Assembly (NCBI GenBank): GCA_910589415.1
Contig: OU342633.1
Location: forward strand, 43,592,210-43,656,209
Length of the DNA stretch: 64,000 nucleotides
Reading direction: 5' to 3'
From: Malachius bipustulatus
Taxonomy: Eukaryota; Arthropoda; Insecta; Coleoptera; Melyridae
Positions 1-12,600 of this stretch are shown piece by piece (the stretch's first letter is position 1; each line of letters opens with the position of its first letter). The position numbers were made by a program, and so were the translations under genes. The notes beneath the pieces are model-generated. The model saw only the letters and a program-made list of their open reading frames with translations. It searched no databases and was not told the DNA's origin.

Positions 1-111
1 TCTTGTAATAATTATGTATACAGGGTGAACCATATATCGTTCTGTATATTGCTACAGGGTCGGTTAAACTCGACAAAAAGATGCGCAATTTTGTGGCCAT
101 CTCGAATCAGT

Positions 112-852
112 CAAGACATGCAAAATATCTTTGACCGTTGCTGAAATATCCTGAAAAAACTGAAAAATCGAGATTTCTTATTTTCTCCATATTTTTTTTA
201 TTATTGGAGATTAATAAATAATTTTTTGTGGGCTTACATAAGTCGGCAAGAGCTACCCATCTGACATTTCAAAAATTTTCAAAGCCGACTAGATCCCAGG
301 ATTTTCATAGTCAACTTTAGTTTTTCTTATGGCCACCATATTGTTTCTTTATGTTGTCTGGTATAAAAAATCATAAAAACAAAAAATTGTTACAAAAAAA
401 GACTTTTCTTTACAAAAAAAGACAACTTTTAGACCGAATTTCATAGATAAATTAAAAAAAACATAAGGCAAGCACTATTTCGGCGTATTTTACAAATGTT
501 GACGTTTTTAGACTATTTTTTTTTAGGTTTTTCTTTGAAAAAAGAAGAATAAAAATTTAAAAAAACTTTTTTTGAAGTTTATTAATTTTTGGTTTCCATT
601 ATTTTTTTCATATCGAACGACATAAAAAAATTATATGGCGGCCATATGAAAAACGAAAGTTGACTGTGAAAACTCTTGGATTTAGTAGGGCTTGAAAATT
701 TTTGTAATGACAGACGATTTATGTAAGCCTACAAAAAATTATTTATTAATTTTTAATAATAAGCAAGATATGGCAAAAATAAGAAATCTCGATTTTTCAG
801 TTTTTTCAGGATATTTCAGGAGCAGTCATGCACAGATATCTTGCATGGCATG
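112..852. repeat. Imperfect inverted-repeat (fold-back) element
   Basis: The left arm (about 112-350) and right arm (about 630-852) are diverged reverse complements. The words CTGAAATATCCTGAAAAAAC near 140 and GTTTTTTCAGGATATTTCAG near 802 pair almost exactly, and so do the stretches around 'ggcttacata' (230) and 'tatgtaagcc' (721). No transposase-like ORF lies between them. ACAGGGT motifs at about 20-60 sit just outside the left arm and may be its older terminus. Class inferred: old non-autonomous DNA element. Confidence 0.7.
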
Positions 853-2724
853 AATTAAAAACATTCAAACAAATTTTATTCTTGATGCGTTTTTGTAGTC
901 ATCAAAGTAAGAATCTTATCATTTCTCTTTAAGTTAAGGGAAACTGCATTTTTGTTCCGTAAAATCTGGATCCCTTCATTTCGTAAAAATAAAAATAATT
1001 TCACTGTAAATTTTTTATTGTAAAAATGACACAGACATCGACACCACAATGTGCAGAAGCTATTTGGCAAGACATTTCACTGTAAAATATTAAAGCAGCA
1101 TCTGTCTGAAATATTCCAGGTTTCAGGGGAAAGCTTATAAAAAAATAAAACAAATGCTCTCCTTTCAGATGACGACAGCTTTGCTCGCGAATATCGTTAT
1201 TTTATTATTTCTCATTTCAACACCGAGTTCTGTACATAATAGCAAATATGCTTTAAAAATCTACTGATATGTTAAAAATCTACTGCAAAAATTTTTTCGG
1301 TTTCTTCTTAATAGAAAATGAAACTAATATAGTGAATAAATTGAATTAGGTAATAGAAAGCTGAGTCAAAATTTTCCTAATATTATTAGATTCTTCAGTT
1401 ATTAGAACAGTAGGTAGCTAATAATAGAAGGTTCATTATAAGGAAATTCCGGCTTCAAATCTTTCCACGATTGAATCAGCCCTTAATTTCTATTAAGTGG
1501 GCACTAATATTGAATAAATCATTAAGCAGAAGAAAAATGTACCTACATTATGAGTAAATTTGAATTATGTTCCTTCATCAACTTGCTCGTTCCTGACAAG
1601 AGCAGAAATTAGTTTTTATCATTTCGCCCTTTTTCATCAAAAACATGAATAGTATCACAAAACATAACTTTTCGGCTCGCTTTTCGGTGAACACAGAGAA
1701 AGGGAAAAGGGAAAATTTTCAGTTTTCGATCGTCTATTATTATTAAAATAATAAAAAATTAAAAAGTAAGTAAAAAATAATATTTTTTTTTAAAGTGAAT
1801 CAAAAATTTAATGTTTTTGAGCTCTTATTGGACTATTGCGTGAGCTGCAAATGATCATGCACGCGATATACCTACACTGTGTTCAAAATAAGAATGAACA
1901 GCATAAGGATCTTGGAAACCGTGGAAGATATAAGGTCGCTTAAATGAGGAAAAAGTTGGAAGTTGGATTTTTAGAAAAATTTTGAAACGTTTCAGATAAG
2001 AAAGTTATCAACTCATAATTTGCAGCTAATTGGTTGTTTCATTGTTTGAACAATAAAAAACAGATTTTTTTGCAATGTTAGAAAAAATTACAATTTAAAA
2101 ATGGCAAACCCAATTCGTCTTTTCTGCAATTTATTTTTTTTATAGAAAACTTAAAAGCATTTTGACCAAAAATAACATTTTTGAAAATATCTAAAGAATG
2201 TAAATAAGGGTGCTTCAAAAGGACCCACCCCGCACATAAAAATATTATGTAATTAATTGGTAAGGGAAAGAGTTCGAGTAGAAATAAATTCCCGTTCGTT
2301 CCATTCGTCTGAAAGAGCTCTACCTTTATTCAATTATCGATGCTCAGTTTTGAATGTGACCAAAAAATTACATTACTTGTTCATCCTTCAAGGTGCTATT
2401 CTTATCAGCTCTTGCCTTGTAAAAAAGCATTTCGCTCTTGAGTCTAAATCCTGGAATACGGTTCTCTTTGATCTATTTCTGGACTCGATACTTCAATAAA
2501 TCCAGTCATATTGTCTCGTGGAAACTGTTCTTTATTATTATCCTAGGAAATTTCTCAAAAATATTTTGTTGCTTGGTCTTTTGTGCTTATCAATATTTGT
2601 GCTTCTTGTACCAGAAATCGAACCTTTATTTAATTTTACCCTCCCCCCTCGTATAATTATAAAAAATCCTCCAATGGGGCTTTTTGTATTCTACCTGCAT
2701 CCAATTTTTGTTCTGTCTAGATAG
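853..2724. other. AT-rich non-coding stretch, no gene seen
   Basis: Only short chance ORFs (under about 80 codons) without recognisable protein character. No splice-bounded exon could be recognised. Upstream tachykinin-receptor exons (TM1-TM5) were looked for here and not found. Confidence 0.5.
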
Positions 2725-3066
2725 ACATCAGCTCGATAATTCGTTTTTTTGAGAAAATCTGGTCAGCTCGATTTTTATTAGAAATGTCCCGTTTGACAGA
2801 CTCAAAAGAAAAGCTCGAATTTCCTGACTGAGCCGGCTTTGCGAACCAAAAAAAACCGAATCTGCGGGATTTTGAAAAATCGAATTTCGAGATTACCAGA
2901 CTTTGTCTAACCGGATTTAGCTACAAAAAAATCGAGCTAGCCGGACTTTGCGAGAATCGATTTTTCGAGCTGACCTGACTTAGTCCAGATTGTCGTAGAA
3001 AAAACAAATTGAAATCGAGCTAACTGGAATTTCCAAAAATTGAATTTTAGAGCTGACCGGACTTTG
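2725..3066. repeat. Degenerate short tandem repeat
   Basis: About seven diverged repetitions of a roughly 40-50 bp unit built around 'tcgagctagccggactttg' followed by an A-rich 'aaaaatcga' segment, for example near 2760, 2820, 2890, 2930, 2960, 3020 and 3050. It could be a decayed minisatellite or debris of a TIR element. No coding content. Confidence 0.5.
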
Positions 3067-3703
3067 TCTTGTGTAAAATCTACATTTCACAAATTTTGCA
3101 ATCCACGAGCCGCCGCTGCTGGGCATGGATATAGAACAAGAGGAACAATTACGCCTAAATTATTGTTAGATTCATGTAAATTGTCATTAAAGTAGGAGAT
3201 TATTCGGACGTTGAAATTTCATGTCAGCTACCTACCCGTTATATCCAAAGTGAATTAGAGAAGTGCAGTACAATGGATATATGTATTATGATCCTTGAAG
3301 CCTTGTTCTAAAATCCTTGATTAAACAATGATTTTATGAGGTTTCCCCCTATTCTACCCCTCCCAATTCATTAAAATCCCCCCCTCTCTTTATTCCCGTT
3401 TGCTTCAGATCAGGTTCATTTCCCTGAAGAACTTTTTATAATAACTTTCAGCTTTTTATATTCGCCATTTCTATTTCGCAATACTTAAGTCAAAAATAAA
3501 TCCGGGTACAATATAAAGGAATAATAGATTTGACAACATGGCTGGGCAATTAATAATAAAACAATGCATATTTTAGTGTTCATTCTCATCCAGCAAAATT
3601 TTATAATGTAGACATGTCGAATTACCTTATTGTGCCGTTTATACATCTGCATGGGATAACAATCAGGACCCTCGCTGCTTAGTATAGTGCTGGGCTTCAT
3701 ATT

Positions 3704-4391
3704 GTTACGGGTCTCACAATTATAAAATCACTACTAAAGTCTGCAAATGTCTTTATTCTCTAACACAAATACAATTTATAACAGTAATTACTAAATCTAA
3801 ATAATCAGCTGTCCTCTTGTTTCCACACACAGATATTACACCACTTGTCTATTATACTTCACTCTATTTTCTACTTCATACTTCACAATTGACTGTCACT
3901 AAATACTACTACTGACTACTCTGTGTCTTCCTTCCTCTGTGATACCTCAGCTTTCGCATTCTGGGTATGACTAACTCCTAGAGCCCCGACAGCTCCGCGT
4001 TTATATCCTTGGCCGTGGATTCTGGAAATGTCAGATAGTTCACGAAGAGTAGAACGCGAAACAATTCTGGTGATTAGTAGAACTGGTCACATTGGCCGTC
4101 AATGTGTCATTCCTGTCGTATAACTAGAATTGTCGCGAAAGTGTTTCATTTCCATGAATGGCTGAGTCATTATAAAAATTGAGGAAATGAGCAAACAAAT
4201 ACGTGTCTGGAATTGTTCGCGTACAACGATTTTTAGTTTTGACAGATTATCAGTTTTTTCTAAGCATTATGGGAGCAGCTGATATTTTTTCAATCTTCAA
4301 ATGTGCGGGATTAAAAGACATGATTATCATTACGGAAGTTTTGAACCTTTGACGTCCTTTCACCGTGCACCAAAAAATGGTGCACCCTGTA
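3704..4391. repeat. Dispersed repeat, copy 1
   Basis: Starts TGTTAC and ends CACCCTGTA. It shares an ordered set of words with 8063-8690: TACTACTGA...CTGACTAC, an 'attctgg' block, 'tcattcctgtc' followed by 'gtaac/gtata', and the terminal CACCCTGTA. The two are therefore diverged copies of one family of about 0.6-0.7 kb. It is LTR-sized and has a TATA-like word, but there are no clean TG...CA ends or target duplications, so the class is left open. Confidence 0.45.
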
Positions 4392-5379
4392 TGTACCTAA
4401 TACACTTTCGTCTTAGAAAAATGTTATATTTTCACTTTATCCCTAGACAACCTTTCTGGTAATAATTCTTGATTCTTTCTTGGTAACTTTAGGCACTAAT
4501 ACCTACCTACTTATTCTACTCGTGAATATTTGAATCGATTCTAAGTCATAAGCCCAAATCCTTGTTTGTTTTTAAGCTGTAAGCCATTAAAAACTCCTTA
4601 TTTATTTAGTCATGTTCAGAAAAAATTGCAAACTGTAAGTTTCTACCTTTTCGAGCCAGTCGGAATATAATCTTACTTTTTTTTGTCATTTTTATAAATA
4701 TAAAGAGACGCATGAACATTAAACCTTCGCATCGCTAGCCTAGGTTGTGTATATTTAAAATAATGCATTGAACCCTTTTTTTAGATGTATGTAACTAATG
4801 CACGGCTGTCTTCAATGGAAATCATAGTCGATTCCGAACTGTTGATTCCGTGGTCTATGGAGATTTGCTCCGAACGTTTCGTCTACAACTGCGGTAGACA
4901 TGCATCAGCGGTTATGACATGCGCAAACGATAAGACGACTGGTAAAGCGCTCCTATTTACAGGGTGATGGTCTGGTGACGTCATACCCCCTCCACAACAG
5001 CAACGACCCGTCTCTCCGATGATGTCATAGGTCCCTAAGTCAGACGCCGACTGATTTGGGTCTGACGTAACGCGGCCTATTGAAATTATTTGGATGTACT
5101 ACTTACATTTTAACAACTGCAAGCTTTTCTTGGGAACGTTTCCACAGCGCAACACCCACTACTCTTCGTCGACTCATAATGCCCGCAAACCAATAAAGCG
5201 TAAAGAAAAAAAAATCGTTGGCACAAACTACTTCATGCGAGCAAGGCCGTTTGATACACGACATGAAGCATTACCTCAACGAACAACCGACGAAGAACTG
5301 CGCAACTAATATATGGCGGAGTGAGTTTTTGTACCGGTACCTCTAGAAAAGTTCTATAATTTTTCAAGGTTCAAAGGAC

Positions 5380-6102
5380 TGTTAAGGAACGACAAAAAGC
5401 AAAGACGTTGAAGAGAAAATCGCAGCTAAGAAGGGCTTTCTAAAGACCTGGCAAGCACCGCAGAGCTTGAAAATATACGCTAAACGTGAGGTTGAATGTG
5501 CTAGAGCTGCATGTGGTAGACTGGAAGCAGCTAGAAATGAGCTTTTTAGGATTGTAAAGCCGAGACATGACAACAGTTTGAATGAAAGACCACTAAATCC
5601 ATTAAAAATCATCATGGCCAACTGCTAACCTCGAATTTGGATATAAATTGAATAAGTTGAGAATTTTTCTTAACTTCTGGATGAGACATACCCATTTCAA
5701 GAACCAGCTACGATTTTTACTCCCGATTTAGATTTAACTTCACCATTGGGGTTTTTGTCAGAAGGGACCTCTCCTGCCAACGTGAGTTTTTGGCTTGGAG
5801 TGAGTTGGTGAGTGGCCGACTTGGAGCCTTTGACGTCATGTGACTTAGGATAGCAGACCACCAAATGACTAGATTTATCTCTTGCTGCTTATACCGACCA
5901 CCAAGCGATAACAACTTTTTTGTCCCTTCACAGAAAAATAAATCATCCTAAAGCCGAGATAGCAATCTTGGGAGACTTCAATGTCCATAACACAAAAAGG
6001 CTTAAACATTATAATTTTAATGACGAAGAAGGCCGTGAAGCGGATTCGTTTGCGATCAGCTGTGGTTTTACCCAGCTTGTTGACGAACCAACCCACGAAT
6101 AG
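5380..6102 (+). pseudogene. Decayed non-LTR retrotransposon fragments
   Basis: The segment 5920-6102 translates to an APE-type endonuclease piece with the hallmark ILGDFNVHN, followed by FAISCGFTQLVDEPTHE. In another frame just upstream (about 5880-5910) is LYRPPSDNN, so a frameshift separates them. A Lys/Arg/Glu-rich stretch around 5430-5570 (AKKGFLKTWQ..., EVECARAACGRLEAARNEL) resembles the linker between endonuclease and reverse transcriptase in RTE-like LINEs. It lies before the endonuclease piece rather than after it, so there may be two fragments or a rearrangement. No reverse transcriptase core is present. Confidence 0.6.
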
Positions 6103-8062
6103 TACTCAGTAATAAAATAAAACCGTCCGGAGTTCGATCTTAGTCGTAAAAGGCTCTACCAGGTATAGATTCACTATTTATTACGTAAGCAGTAGTCGAT
6201 TCAAACAAATTAAAGCGTCACTCAGAACACCATCCGTGCGATTTATTATTAGTCAGAATATTGTTCTGTCTCCCGTAATAAATTTCCTTACGCAACCGTT
6301 TAATAATATAACCGAAATACTAGATTGAATGAACCGCTAATACCGTTTCACTGGTTATCCCGACGTAACCGTAACCCTCATCCGTATCATTGATAGTCAC
6401 AATTATTGTCCCCGCCTACATTGTATGAATAAACCCGTAATGTTTGAATATCACATTCATTTAGTAGAGTCAAGTGGTGTGATTGAAAGAGACCCCTGGT
6501 TATTAGAATAATTTCTCCACTCCGGGTAATCCGTGTTCAAGTAACGGCCGCCGGTGATCAACGTCGACGTACGGGTCTCTGAAAGTATTGTTTTCGTAGG
6601 TCCTGAAATTGATAGGGTCACTTTGTACAAGCAAGAGGGACAAAAAGGCATTAAAAATGATTTTTCATACAAGAGACGAATGACATATTGCCAAACAATA
6701 TGACATTCATTGATTCACGGGTTGAAATTGTAGACACTTGTTTTGCCCTAATTGGGACTCTTCAGTACAATGTATCTTACTGACAAACAATACAACCTTG
6801 ATCACTTAACCTTGGTGAGAGGAATTGATAAAAAAGAATAAAAGAAAATACTTAGTGGGTTCGGCTTGCGCTATAGAATGCACCCCAGACAGATACACAA
6901 AACTCATACCAACAACTGAGTGCAGTGCGTGGAAGTAGGTGATGGCCTACCAGCCATTATTAGACAAGAGATTAATGGTTTTTTGTGTAAAAATAATTTA
7001 TAGTAAAGTAGAACTTATAGATAGTCAGATTGAAATATTCAGTTTGTCTGAAAATGACGAAAAAATGACGTTAGAGTGAAGTCATAAACATCACGTCGAA
7101 ATGACGACATAATCACGTGATTTTTTGGTAATATGTCGTCTGGGGCCAAAAATGACTAAAACATGACGTCATTATTACGTGAATGCGCTGCCTGGATACA
7201 CAGGCGGGCAATTATTTTCAACCAGCATAGCTTGAGCTGGAGCTTCTTGAATAACGAATTTATTTAAATCTGACAAAGTTCCCGGCTGACCTTACAGATA
7301 GATTTTATCCGAACGAATTCAATAAAAATTCATCTGAATTTTGAACGAACGACGAGCCAACGACGTAATTTATTTTACGAGGACGCAGTGCCAGTAAGAT
7401 TTAACGAGACCGAGTAATTAATCGTCGAAGAGTCTAAAACGCAGTTCTTCTTTAAAAGGAGCGGAACGGGCTCTTGGTTTCCATTACTGTGAGTGTCTTG
7501 CTGCAGGAATTAATGAAATGGAAAAGTACCCTGCTGATTACTCACGCAGATGCCGTTGTTTTCTGCTTATTTTGATAAGTCCTGGTGACTTGGAAGGGAA
7601 CTGCTTCGGGCTATGCAATCGTTGATTGCCTCATTTCCCAAGACTTGAAGAGCATTTAAAATTATGAACACCCACGATAACGTGGCGAAATTCAACTTGA
7701 GCTCTTTTTGGTTTATTTATTTGACAAGTAGTAGTGGAAGAAGTCAAAGAAGTGCTTACCTACGTTCTCATCAGATTTTTATATAGCTTTGATTATCTTG
7801 GGTAATTAATTTTTTAATTTATCGCTTCTATAAGAACCCCTCTAACTGCGGAACTTGATTAAAGAGCTGGAGAAAATGATAAGAAAACAAGTATGGAGAA
7901 TTTTTAGATTTCCCTTGTCCCATTATACTAATAAGTCGACCGCTAGCGCAGAAACACTCTTTAAATTAATTAGCCCCTTTTGAAGCAAGAACAATATCAA
8001 AAGAAATCAAAAACTAATGTAGATAAAATATCTGAAGATCTCAAAATTGACTTAAATTACGC
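6103..8062. other. Non-coding stretch, no gene seen
   Basis: No recognisable exon. Around 7050-7190 there is a cluster of ACGT-core words (TGACGTCA, CACGTGA, repeated ATGACG), which may be part of a repeat. Nothing else could be assigned. Confidence 0.4.
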
Positions 8063-8690
8063 TGTTACACTTTATTAATTCCAAATTAAAAGTCTTACAA
8101 AATTCTGTACTACTAACACAACAACTATACTCTTTCACTTCACTTATCGCAATCACTTCAGCTCTCATCTACTTCCAAACTACTACTGAACTGACTACAC
8201 GTAAGCTCTAACACCACCAACCGTTCTCGAATACGCGCAGAACGTGGAACCGTTCTGGAATTTAGTAAAATTTAAGTTAATCCGGCCTGGCAATATATCA
8301 TTCCTGTCATGTAACGATAGAAATATCGCCAATTGGCTAGTAATCATAATAATTGTCGAGAAGGTAAACAAATCCAGATCCGGAATACTTCGCCAGTGTT
8401 CTTTCGTTGCAGCAATATTTCTTGCAGCTTCAGTAAAATCGATTACCCCCGAAATGTTGGAAATATCTGCTATAGATCCCGGCAAGCGCTAAAGTGCCCG
8501 GCAAATAACCGTTCTCAAGTTATTATGCCCTCTATTCATGACATTTTGATTATAACTTCGGGTCCTTGGGATATCGTTAAAATAAGTTGGGACTCAAAGG
8601 CACCACAGAGCCAACCCTGGATTAATTATCATGATCTTATTTAGAGATCCGAAACATTAATATCTTATCTCCACTGACACCCTGTATTAT
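8063..8690. repeat. Dispersed repeat, copy 2
   Basis: Diverged copy of the repeat at 3704-4391 in the same orientation: begins TGTTAC, carries 'actactactgaactgacta', 'ccgttctggaattta' and 'atcattcctgtcatgtaac', and ends with CACCCTGTA. Two overlapping ORFs of 80-100 codons inside it show no protein character. Confidence 0.45.
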
Positions 8691-9193
8691 AGGGACCAGG
8701 ACATTACCCAGTCATCCTGAATTGTCTCATCTGATGTCTGATGACAACCCTCGCTCGAAAACTTACAATTTTTTGTATTCTTTTTATACCACAATCAAAT
8801 CGTGAGTAAAAGACGTTACTTTCTCTACGAAGAAAGAGCTTACAAATTTTTAATGTTCTTTAGATCGTTCATAAACTAAAATTAGCAACATATAATGAAC
8901 TTTTTGTTCAATAGTCGTCGAGAAAAACTTTTATTGAATACAAGAGAAAAGCCGTTTCATACTTCTATTACTCTGCTAAGATTGTCTATCTTATTTTCTT
9001 CCATTGATAAATATGTTGGCGAAATGTTGAGGCTTTTATGTTAGTTAGATTAATAAAGTAAATATCATGTAAATAAAAAAATAAAAACACAACGTAGGGC
9101 ACGGTTCATTTTAGATCAATCTGATTACTTCCTCCTTATGCTTGCCTGGTTATAGAAAAAAAATCTGTCGCGAACTCATGGTAAAAATCACGC

Positions 9194-9215
9194 GAGAGAG
9201 AGAGAGAGAGAGAGA
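9194..9215. repeat. (GA)n microsatellite
   Basis: Uninterrupted GA dinucleotide run of about 11 units in the presumed intron upstream of the first receptor exon in the window. Confidence 0.9.
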
Positions 9216-9483
9216 AAAGACTCCATTTCGATGTAATTTTTCGTAAGGATACCCTTTGTGATTGACCCAATAATTCAGCATCTGCTCTCGCTCTAAGAAA
9301 ATCAAGGAGGTGTTGTTATAGTATATAGTTTACTAGGTAAACGGAGAATGGGAAAGGAGACTTTCAAATTTGAGCGTGGCAGTGGGGGTGAACTAGTACT
9401 AGTACTTTACAGACAAGGCAATGAAAAGAACAGCTACCCTAGTAACTTATAAATAATAATAACAGTTAACTTTTTTTTAACAG

Positions 9484-9680
9484 GTAGTGAAGATGATGAT
9501 AGTGGTAGTCATAATATTTGCCGTATGCTGGCTCCCCTACCATCTCTACTTCATCGTGACGTCTTACTTCCCAGACATTACCAACTCTCAATACATCCAG
9601 GAGACCTTCTTAGCTTTCTATTGGCTGGCCATGAGTAACTGCATGTATAATCCGATTATATATTGCTGGATGAACGCTAG
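9484..9680 (+). CDS. TkR99D: Tachykinin receptor exon: TM6-TM7
   Basis: Preceded by a T-rich tract and CAG acceptor (9481-9483); begins in phase 0 with VVKMMIVVV and ends AACGCTAG before donor GTAAGT at 9681. It carries the CWLP and NPIIY motifs. Confidence 0.92.
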
Positions 9681-12600
9681 GTAAGTAACTTTTTTGAGTA
9701 AAATAAGGAAAAATTACGATTTTGGGCGTTAGCTTCACAGTATTTTTCCATCTTAAGATGTGAAGTTTCCACACCTGATACCACTAGCTCGAGACCATTT
9801 TTTGGCAATATTCGTGACAAAAAGCTACCAAGTGGTGAAAAACAAATTTTGCCTGATTCTATTCCTTTTATACAGGGTGTTTGGTAACTATTATGGATAG
9901 CCAAAATCGAAATTCATGTATAAAATCGTATTTTAAGCATAGCTAAAAGAATAACTTTTTGCAAGATCAGGCCTCGTTTAGGAAATATTTCCAAAATTTT
10001 TATTGCAGCCTTAGTTTTACATTTTTTGAGATATTTCCTTAACAAGGCCTGATCTTGAAAAAAGTATTCTTTCTTTTATGCTTAAAATACGATTTTATAC
10101 ATGACGTTCGATTTTGACTGTTCAGTTACTATATTTCTTAGTTTTACATTTTTCGAAATATTTCCTAAACGAGGCCGGATCTTGAAAAAAGTTATTCTAT
10201 CTTTCATGCTTTAAATAAGATTTTATACACGATGTTTCATTTTAACTGCCCAGTTACTAAACATTTTTTTTTTAGCAGCCTTAGTTTTAAATTTTGGAAG
10301 ATATTTCTTAAACGAGGCCTGATCTTGAAAAAAACTATTCTTTCTTTTATGCTTAAAATACGATTTTATACATGGCGTTTAATTTTGGCTGTCCAGTTAC
10401 TAAAAAAACATATTTTTAGCAGCCTTAGTTTCACATTTTTGTAAATATTCCATAAACGAGACCCAATTTTGAAAAAATCCATTCTTTCTTTTATGCTTTA
10501 AATACGATTTTATACATGATGTTCGATTTTGACTGTTCAGTTACTAAAAAACTATATTTTTTAGCAGCCTTAGTTTTACATTTTGGAAGATATTTTTTAA
10601 ACGAGGCCTGATCTTGAAAAAAACTATTCTCTCTTTTATGCTTAAAATACGATTTTATACATGGCGTTCAATTTTGGCTGTCCAGTTACTAAAAAAACAT
10701 ATTTTTAGCAGCCTTAGTTTCACATTTTTGTAAATATTCCATAAACGAGACCCAATTTTGAAAAAATCCATTCTATCTTTTATGCTTTAAATACGATTTT
10801 ATACATGACGTTCGATTTTGACTGTTCAGTTACTAAAAAACTATATTTTTTAGCAGCCTTAGTTTTACATTTTTCGAGATATTTCCTAAACGAGGCGTGA
10901 TCTTGAAAAAAGTTATTCTTTCTTTTATGCTTAAAATACGATTTTATATATGGCGTTCGATTTTGGTTGTCCAGTTACTAAAAAAAACATATTTTTAGCA
11001 GCCTTAGTTTCACATTTTTGTAAATATTCCATAAACGAGACCCGATTTTGAAAAAATCCATTCTTTCTGTTATGCTTTAAATACGATTATATACATGACG
11101 TTCGATTTTGACTGTTCAGTTACTAAAAAACTATATTTTTTAGCAGCCTTAGTTTTACATTTTTCGAAATATTTCCTAAACGAGGCCTGAACTTGAAAAA
11201 AGTTATTCTTTTTTCATGCTTAAAATACGATTTTATACATGATGTTTCATTTTAACTGCCCAGTTACTATTTTTTTTTTTTTTAGCAGCCTTAGTTTTAC
11301 ATTTTGGAAGATATTTGTTAAACGATGCATCATCGTGAAAAAAGTTATTCTCTCTTTTATGCTTTAAATACGATTTTATACACGAAGTTCGATTTTGGAA
11401 AGTAAAGTCGTCTTCAGGGTAAAGTTTTTTTTTTTATTTCATCAAATCGTTTTTTTGAAATATGTTGCTTTACCCTTCTTTTGTATTCTTTCTTGTGTTA
11501 TGGCGTCAAACCGTTCCGCATGAACCTGATGAAAGTCATGATCGCTCACTACTAAATTCATTTCCCTTCAAATAACTTTTTTTTTCAAATAACATAGTCT
11601 TTCAAAATTGATGGATTTAGGGGGAGAGAATTCCTTATTTGAAAATTCTTGTAGTGGCAGATTCTAAATGTTTAAATGGAAATCCATTTAACGCAAACAT
11701 TCGCAAATTACAATCATCTTATTAGAACCTTTAGAGAATTTTAATGGCTTTGTTTCAGGCCAAGTTAGTGAAATTTGCATGTAAAATGAACGTCTATCTT
11801 GGCCCATTCGTAATGAAGTATACACTTCAAGTTTAATGGTAGAACTTCGACTCCTCTGTGTTCACTAAATTGTACTTTATGCAAACTTCGATTAGAAATG
11901 AACTTATGCCGATCAGAGGGACAGACTGGAGTTACAACTTCATACCGAGGGCGTTCTAATATCAATGTCGTCAACGCAATTCAATTAGGAGCAAGGGAAG
12001 TTCAATGCATCTATTCTTGGATAATCGAATGCAGTTAATAGTTACTAGAACTGGAAGTCAAGTTTGCTGCTCATATTGCTTTTATTATATTATTATTATT
12101 ATCCAGCTTCATTTTTGCGATGTTTTTTTTCCTGACGGTTCATACTTGCAGTCAGTTAGGGGGATCCCCGAATCTCACCCTAAAACAAGGGGAACCTTCA
12201 TATAGGTACCTTCTTAAGACCACGGGAAATTCGAATCCCTCCATAAAACTAGGAGAACTCCCGAATCCCGCTGAAAAAGTAGGGAAACCCCATATATCTT
12301 ATCAAAGCTAGGGGAGCCCCAAGATCCCGCTTTAAAACTTGGGGAACCCCACAACCTTCCCAAAGCTAGGGGAATCTTAGCTTTTGCTAGAAAAGCTTCA
12401 TTGTAGTGTCAATTTTTCCAAATCTTCAAGAATAACGTCAATAAACAAGAAAAGCTAAAATGGAATATTTTTAATGGAGCACATTAATAAATTATTCACT
12501 AAAAAAAACTACTTCTCGGGTAAGGGGGAAAGTATAAAAAACAATTCCTCTCTAGGAAATAGTCGTATTAGTGAGCAATCAAATGGATCTCAATCGCGCG

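Noticed and set aside
1..9480. Upstream tachykinin receptor exons (TM1-TM5)
   Set aside because: Searched by eye for TM5-loop coding text ending before a phase-0 donor; nothing convincing, so these exons are presumed outside the window.
10003..11400. CRISPR-like array
   Set aside because: Units are 145 bp, contiguous and without unique spacers, in a eukaryotic intron. It is a tandem repeat.
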